This document shows, in pieces, positions 57,814-64,000 of a DNA stretch of 64,000 nucleotides. The stretch is from NCBI RefSeq assembly GCF_035222375.1, contig NC_085891.1, forward strand, positions 1,488,001-1,552,000, written 5' to 3'. Each line of letters opens with the position of its first letter. Position 1 is the stretch's first letter. Source of the DNA: Podospora pseudocomata (taxonomy: Eukaryota > Ascomycota > Sordariomycetes > Sordariales > Podosporaceae). The translations under genes were made by a program, and so were the position numbers. A model generated the notes under the pieces. That model was not told the DNA's origin and ran no database searches. It saw only the letters and a program-made list of their open reading frames with translations.

Positions 57814-59398
57814 TTAATCGGTGAACAAGCCGAACCCACGGACCTAAGGTTATCGTCAGTTGAGTACGCATGAGGAGGAGGGGAATTGAGCATACCTGTG
57901 AAAGGCGCTGGGTTGGATCGAGTCCTGACACCAAACGATCAGATGGAGTGTCTTCTGTGCTGGTGGAGGATTTCTGCAGGTAACTACTAATACGCAGAGT
58001 GGATATATTCTGTGACAAGAGAGTTAGTAGGTCCCCTCGAATGGTAAGATGTCATCGTGTGTAGCAACGAACCGGATCACTGGTAGAGTTCCACTCCAAC
58101 CTGGCATTCTCCTCCTCTTCCTCGTCCTCGTCAGGATTGATAGGCTCCCACTGCCGGTCATCGTCCAGCTCATGGGGTGCCGGTCCCATAAACAGGGAGT
58201 CCTCCGACTGTGCCGTCCCCGGGGGTGGCTGCTGTGGCGGGCGGAGGTGAAATGCCGGTGGAGGGCGAGGCCTCGACGATGTTGGATTTTGTGGCTGTTG
58301 TGGCGGTTGGGCCACGGTTTGCGGGGTTGGATCTGGCAGAGCTTGCTGGCAGGCACTATTGGACATTGAACTAGCTCTGTGTGATGCCGCGTCAAGCTCT
58401 GGCCTGGGAGTCTTTGCAGAGGCATTTGGCCGGGCGGTCTTTTGCCTTGGTTCTCTGGCATCTTTCTCGCCAACAGTCATCAAGATAAACTCGCACAGGA
58501 TGCCATCAGCTGCGTAGTATAACTTCATGGGACGGCCTGGGTTGCTGTAGCTTGTGGCTAGCTCTCCGCTGGTAATCTGAGCATGCTGGAGGATGGCGCG
58601 AAAGTCCTTGACGCTGATAATGATGTGGAGTTTGTCCTCGACCTGGACATTGTCGAACTCGTCCATCTCGACCGCGATGTTGGTGTGAAGGGGCTTTTTG
58701 AGGACGGTCTCGCTGTTAGCGCCGCCCCGTTTCTGGACCTTTTCGGTGAAGCATGTAAAGTTGACGAGGTTGCTGTCCTCATCTGTGTTGATGTCGAGGA
58801 GCTCAATGCCTGGTCCGAAATGGTCCATGAGCTGGCGAAGTGTTTTGGAAGAGATGGCCCATTGGTTTCTTGCCTCTTGCTTGTTGAACTTTGCGTGGGT
58901 GGGTGCTTTGACTTCGTATGGGAGAATATGCGAGGCAGTGATCCCGTTCCTAAAAGAAACCCTAGCCACAAGACGGCTTTTCTTGCCAACGCCATCGTCA
59001 ATGGCTACGTCGCAGCGTTCAATGGAGGCGTCTCTCCCGTAGGCAGTCTCGCCGCCACCCTGCCGCGTTCTAAAGATGGCGAGTAGGGACTTGATGTAGA
59101 GCTGGCATGAGAACTTCTCGCGGTACTGGGGGCTTCCCTCGAATTTGTACCCGGAGAAGAAGCGGGTTGCGGCGAAGGAATAGCAAACATAAGCCGATTT
59201 GGAGATGTTCAGCGTTGTTAACATAAGCTGCAGGCAAACCTGTTAATGCAACCCCTCATCTTCCAAGCAGGCAGAACACCAAACCTTTTCCTTCCTGGCC
59301 TCGAGACAGACCTCGTCACTGAACTTGAACATGCATGCCAATGCATCGTGGAGCACGGCCACGCCATCTTCACTCAGAGTGAAGTTGAGCACCACCAT
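57814..59398 (-). CDS. rad9: DNA damage checkpoint clamp subunit Rad9
   Basis: Subunit of the 9-1-1 (Rad9-Rad1-Hus1) clamp, loaded at damaged DNA to activate the ATR-type kinase. Four exons: 59398-59285, 59227-58073, 58009-57896 and 57843-57814, giving 470 residues. The start MVVLNFTLSEDGVAVLHDAL and CMFKFSDEVCLEARKEK-LMLTTLNISKSAYVCYSF are classic Rad9. The PCNA-like part runs to about residue 280 (FRAILQHAQI, then GRPMKLYYAADGILCEFILM). The tail is disordered and Pro/Gln-rich with acidic stretches, and ends QVRGFGLFTD, a motif-like end seen in fungal Rad9. The last exon has only 30 nt, and the donor of intron 2 (GTTCGT) is weak, so the extreme C-terminus is less certain than the rest. Confidence 0.9.
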
Positions 59399-59581
59399 CT
59401 TGCCTTTGAGGTGTTGAGGTTGATGAAGACTGAATAAAGTTGGTGGACAAGCTCCAAGACAGGCAGTGATGTGCGATTGGTGGGGTTACCTAAACAATTC
59501 TCACTGATGGAAGGCGCCAGTTAGCGCAAAAGTCCCTGAAAGTTAGTGCTCGAGGCACGTGTCCCGCGACGCGTTCTCGAC

Positions 59582-61387
59582 ATGGTGCCTTCAGCCACAT
59601 CAGTTCCAACTACTTTCAAAACTCATTGTTCAACCCCAGACTCAATGGTGACCACGATACCACCTAGGCCAGTCTTCCCTCGGGACATCTGGTTAATGGT
59701 GGTCGAGGAACTGGCGGCAGACTGTGATTTTGGGACGCTTTATACTTGTGCTCGTATCGATCGAGGTCTGACACGGTTGGCTCTGCCTCTGTTGTACAGT
59801 ATACACGACCAATCACCCGTCTTCCACCAAGTTGCGGGCAGCGAAGCCTCCGTTTGTCTATGGAGGTCCCTCATCGCATCAAGTCCCGACGAACCTCGCT
59901 AACCCTATTGTTGCTGGATCATGTCTTTCGAGCTCGGCCATCTTCACTACGTCCTTGATGATTTTTCACGAAACAACGCGGCCCTCAAAGCTCGATTCTT
60001 TCAAGTCCCCTAAAAATATTGGTGTCCAATCGTAAGGGGAAGAAACGGAATCTTGACAAAGTCGTGATTGTGGCTGCCAACTCGATCATACGCTACATCC
60101 GGGCCGCTGCCAAGCAGGCTGATAAGCTGGTGCAACTCACAACTCTTGATGGTTACTATTCCCCCGCAGCCAACCTAATGAAATGGGCATCATCGCTGTC
60201 AAGCCTCACCTCCCTCTTCGTCGAGGATGGCTCTATACTCACAGCCGATGCGGCAAAGGCTCTTCGTCAGAAGTGCCCGTCTTTCAACTACCTGTAAGCT
60301 AATCGCTGTCTTGAAGCTTTCATCAGCGGTGCTGAGTTAAATTCTGTTACAAAAAGACAATATCACTACTGCGAAGTTCCCGAGGCCGATCAACAGCTCG
60401 CCGGATTTTTGCGAGATCTCAAGCCACAGTCACTGCAAACCTTCGTCATTCGTAGCCAGAACGAAGTAGGAAGCGAAACTTTCATGGCTTTGCAACAACA
60501 CTCAAGTTCACTCCAAAAACTTTGCCTCATGCGCCTCAACCCCACCGCGTTGAGATCTCTTCACCAGCTTCGGCATTCCCTCGCAATCACGACGTTGGCC
60601 ATCCAAGGGAACGACATGGTGGAAGGGTTTGGCTGGCTAGACTATGATAACCCGGCCGACTTTGAGGAAGTGGCGGAGTGGCTTTCAAGGTGTGCTTCAC
60701 TCCGCGAGCTTTTGCTGGCTCGCGGGTCAAACGCAACAGGCCTTCTCCTCAAGATCGAGAATAATCTCGGCATGATCGAGGATGACTCTCCTGTCATGGA
60801 ATTGACAAGCTTGAACCTCGACCTCATTAAGCTCAATAGATCGGACTTTTAGTATTTCATCGGAAACCAACCATCCCTTGAGAACCTAACCATGAGGATC
60901 GAGGATAACCTATTTGCGTCGCCTGATGAACTTACACGGAACTTGCCCCTCTGCTCGGAAAGCTTGAGAAGCTCAAAACGCTAAATACCAACGCGACATT
61001 CACGATGCGGGATGTTGCCATAAGCATCGTGTCCCTGGAGCATCTCAAGGGCTGTATTTGGATGGCGACCTGATCACCGACGAGTATCTTGCTCACCTCA
61101 TCCGGCTTAAGAAGCTCCGGTCGTTGACGATCCTCGGCCCTTCCCGCTTGACAATGGATGGCTTCTTTCAGTTTCTGGACGTCTTGATCAGTCATCGGAG
61201 GGATTATGGCAACCCCCGCAAGGGCCTCCGAATAGCAATACAATCTCAAAAGTTAGATGCGCATCTTGACAAAGGCGAGGTGGAGTGGATATCAAAGTCT
61301 ATGAAACGGGACTTCGGAGGGACTTTTGATATCACGTACGACACTGGCGGGGATGAGACGGACGAGGATGACTATTCGTACTACTGA
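59582..61387 (+). pseudogene. Decayed F-box/LRR-like fungal gene
   Basis: Remains of a protein of the fungal F-box/leucine-rich-repeat type (substrate receptor of an SCF ubiquitin ligase). The start region is MVTTIPPRPVFPRDIWLMVV (second ATG at 59645), then LPLLYSIHDQSPVFHQ and CLWRSLIASS. In-frame stops interrupt at 59900-59902 and 60011-60013. Coding sense continues in another frame with KWASSLSSLTSLFVEDGSIL. An ordinary intron follows (60295-60356), then LRR-like sequence to a stop at 60850. Frame changes lie near 60930 and 61050, and the tail reads LDGDLITDEYLAHLIRLKKL, ending DEDDYSYY. At least five lesions make a working product unlikely, unless several are assembly errors. It lies head-to-head with rad9, 184 bp apart. 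Confidence 0.7.
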
Positions 61388-62556
61388 GTTTTGGGTTTCT
61401 GGGACAGAGGTCAGGGGCAGGTTTGGATAGGGCGGTTGGAAAGAGATTCGCATAGAACAAAGGGCAATAATTGACTTTTGAGGTGGTTATGGGCTCTGAT
61501 ACGGCGAGTAATGTCCAGGAATAGACAGCAATTTAGTTATTACTGCAGCATACAAAATGATGTATTTTGACGCGCCTCAAAAGACGAACTTAGAAAAGAC
61601 CATCACAGAGACAGGAACCGGGAAGGTGCCACATCAAGATCTTATCTTATCAGCAATACCTTTTCGAGGGCCCACTCCTAAAGCTCAGACCACCCGCAGC
61701 CCACGCCCCACTCTCCCACTCCTACAAAAACTCTGCCAGCCAATTCTTCCCTCTCCGAAACTTTTCCTGAACAACAAACACAAACCAACAATCACCAATT
61801 TCAGCAAGCAATCCCGCCAGCCCACTCGCCATTCGCGACTCGATTTTTCCTCTCGGGCTTTCGTTCATATCACGAAGGACGGGCTCGGCTCCAATTGCTC
61901 TCTTCTTGTTTTCCCCCTCAAACAAGAGAGGGAACGCAGTTGCCTTGCGTTCTTGCACACCACCTTGAGGCTTTCTTTTTGGTTGCTTGATTTCCCCAGC
62001 AAGCTTTTTCACATCCCCATAACCCCCCTTCACATATACACATGAGAGAAGACGGAAAGACGAACACCACGATTTGCCTACCTGTGTGCCCTTTAATCAA
62101 TGCACACCAGGTTAACTAGTTTTTTATCGTTCGCAGTGGAAGAGAAAACCAACGGCCTAGACAGCCAGTCCTATCCACCCTGCTGCCGAGGTTACTTGAA
62201 GTGCGTCAGCGGGACTAAAACGGACAAACATTTTGATGTGATATGAAGATTGTTTTTGATTTGTTTTGTGTGTGTCATTTTGCCAATCAAACATGGAGAA
62301 AAGAGAAATATCTATGATTTGCCTGCCCAAAATGCGATCCATGCTCCCATGCTGTCATGAGGAGGATGGGTATTTGTGCCATATGTGTTCATGTATTTTT
62401 TATAATGGCGTAAAGCCATAAACTCAAATCTCCTTGCGCCTGAAAATACCATCACTTGCTGGAAGATTGCAACAGCAGTCCTGCTGGCTGTTGGTGTTCT
62501 TCTGGCAGCAGTATCATCACATGCTTGCCGTCTCTATCATCACTTCATGGACCATC
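61388..62556. other. Intergenic, 1.2 kb
   Basis: This gap holds the 3' flanks of the decayed F-box gene and of the Zn2Cys6 gene. A 162-codon frame (61557-62045, plus) has low complexity and no family features. I see no RNA gene. Confidence 0.5.
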
Positions 62557-64000
62557 TCACGGGCTCTCCCCGATGATATACTTTTCCTGCTGGAAGCTCA
62601 ACAAGAACTTGGCCACCAGCCTCCCCGTGTAGTTGAACCCGACGTCCCTTGGATAGGGGTGTTCCTCCACGTTTGGCAGGATTGGATCAGCCGTCAAAAA
62701 GTCAAGTTCGCTCCCTATTTCCCCACCGTTAGCATCATCCCATCATCATCATTTTTTAAGGAAAACGAAAAAACTCACAAGCATCATAATCCTCCAAGCT
62801 CATCAACCTCCTCAACCCCCTCACCATCTCCTCCTCCTCCCTCCCCAGCAATTTATCCTCCACCTTGTTCGCCTCGTCCACCCACCCCTCCTCGAGCGGG
62901 TTAAAGCTCCTCTGGCTGACCTCCCTCGAGTAAGTCTGATACACCATGTGAAACATGATGCCAAACTGCCTGAAAGGTAACTGCTCAATCTCCCTGTTCA
63001 CCCCCAGCGCGAAACCCCTCTTCAGCGTTGGCCTCTCCCCGTTTCGTAGAGAGATCTCATTGTCAGAAATGACAAAATTATCTGCTGCCGTCTCGACACT
63101 TTCCATGAAGAGGCAGAGGACTAAGAAGGCGGCTAGGCAAGGGGCCCATTCCTTGCGGAGTTTAGGCTTGAGGGATTTGGAGAATGATTCGAACAGGAGC
63201 TGCATTTCTCTGGTCAGGATATCATCGATGAGGGCTTTGAGCTGGCGGTTCAGCAACCGGGGTGTGACCCACGGATTGGACGGGTCGAGGGGGGGAAGGA
63301 GGGGGGATAAAGAAGTGATGGAGTTGGGTGTGAGGCAGAGGTGCCGGGTCAGGACAAAATGCATGGCGTAGATCGCCAGCGCTCGCTTGACGATGGCGGA
63401 GTCGGTTTTGTGGGCGTAGGTGTGGATGATGGAGAGGATTTTCCGGGGTATGTCGGTGTGTCGAAGGTTGGAGGTGACCAGGGAGGCGTATTCTGGCTCG
63501 GAGACGATGGAGGCGATGTACTCTTTGATCTTGCGTTTGAGTTCTTCTCTCTGGGCGCCGGTGGTGGCTTTGACGTCGAGGCCGATGGGGGCTGAGCCGC
63601 GGGCTTGGAGGTCGACGGTGTTGTGGCCTGTTTGGAGGTGGTAGTGCCGGAGGACGTCCGCTGACAGAGATCGCGGAGTAAAAAACTTGGCTTTGATCTG
63701 GAGGCGGGCGGAGAGGCCGAGGCCGGAGAAGAGCTCGACTGTGCAGGGGCGTTCGACGCCGTCGAGGGTGAAGGAGGAGACGTTTGTTTCGATGAATTGG
63801 GTGATTTCTTCTTTGCGGAAGTGGCGGCGGATGAAATCTGGAAACAGAACAGGCATGAAGTCGGGGAACTGCCAGCAGACAGCTTGGGGGACCTGATGGG
63901 TGAGCTTGACGCAGTTGCGGCATGGTCGTTCCATATCGCATTTGACCTTTCGGGCATGGCAACAGAAACAAGCGCCCTTTCGTCGGACTTGAAGGGCAGA
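62557..64000 (-). CDS. Zn2Cys6 (Gal4-type) regulator, 5' end outside the window
   Basis: Probable fungal-specific transcription regulator, cut by the right edge of the window. Two exons are visible: 64000-62779 (5' part missing) and 62714-62557. At the edge the protein reads ALQVRRKGACFCCHARKVKC, then DMERPCRNC and a later C, which fits the zinc cluster (C-x2-C-x6-C-x5-C-x2-C-x11-C; the last spacing is longer than usual). The rest, about 420 residues, is predicted helical and lacks a clear fungal_trans middle-homology motif. The C-terminus (HPYPRDVGFNYTGRLVAKFL, then SFQQEKYIIGESP) comes from exon 2 after a 64-bp intron and keeps frame. Codon use turns from C-ending near the 5' side to G-ending near the intron. 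Target genes cannot be guessed. Confidence 0.75.

Overview
The window is nuclear DNA of a filamentous ascomycete. Genes are intron-poor with short GT-AG introns (mostly 50-85 bp) and TACTAAC/CTAAC-like branch sites. The gene set fits this: PalH pH sensor, Tea4/TeaC-type polarity factor, Pth11-like receptor, GH131 secreted enzyme, Goodbye-NACHT-TPR STAND protein and a Zn2Cys6 regulator. The mix points to Sordariomycetes, probably Sordariales; this is inferred from protein character, not from a search.

Layout. Positions 1-5.25 kb hold no gene I can support, but contain a nested inverted-repeat element (3.0-3.7 kb). From 5.25 to 16.4 kb are eIF3 subunit L (-) and the ribosome-maturation GTPase EFL1 (+) sharing one divergent promoter, then ceramide synthase (-) and palH (-). 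After a 3.9 kb gap come a Tea4/TeaC-like SH3 protein (+), a small MAPEG protein (+) and a GH131 enzyme (-). A second gap (26.9-30.2 kb) precedes a 40-residue two-exon gene (+), a Pth11-like receptor (-), ribosomal protein uL1/L10a (+) and a NADH diphosphatase with a peroxisome-type C-terminus (+). The centre is a 1,693-residue STAND/NLR protein (37.8-43.0 kb). The right third carries an Apple/PAN membrane protein (+), a Ybp1/Ybp2-family protein (+), a large sterol-glucosyltransferase-like protein with a long C-terminal extension (+), prephenate dehydrogenase (-), an Ats1/Kti13-like RCC1 protein (+), the checkpoint clamp subunit Rad9 (-), a decayed F-box/LRR-like gene (+) and a Zn2Cys6 regulator running off the right edge (-).

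Most genes are housekeeping and unrelated in pathway. Three themes recur: translation and ribosome biogenesis (eIF3L, EFL1, L10a, Kti13-like), lipid and membrane biology (ceramide synthase, sterol glucosyltransferase, MAPEG) and sensing or defence (PalH, Pth11-like, the STAND protein). The most interesting observations are the STAND protein with a C-terminal ZZ-like cysteine cluster, a repeated 5'-to-3' shift within genes from C-ending to G/T-ending codons on both strands, the spliced 40-residue gene, and the nested inverted repeat. Exon boundaries were worked out by hand from splice signals, reading phase and family conservation; every spliced model given keeps one open frame.
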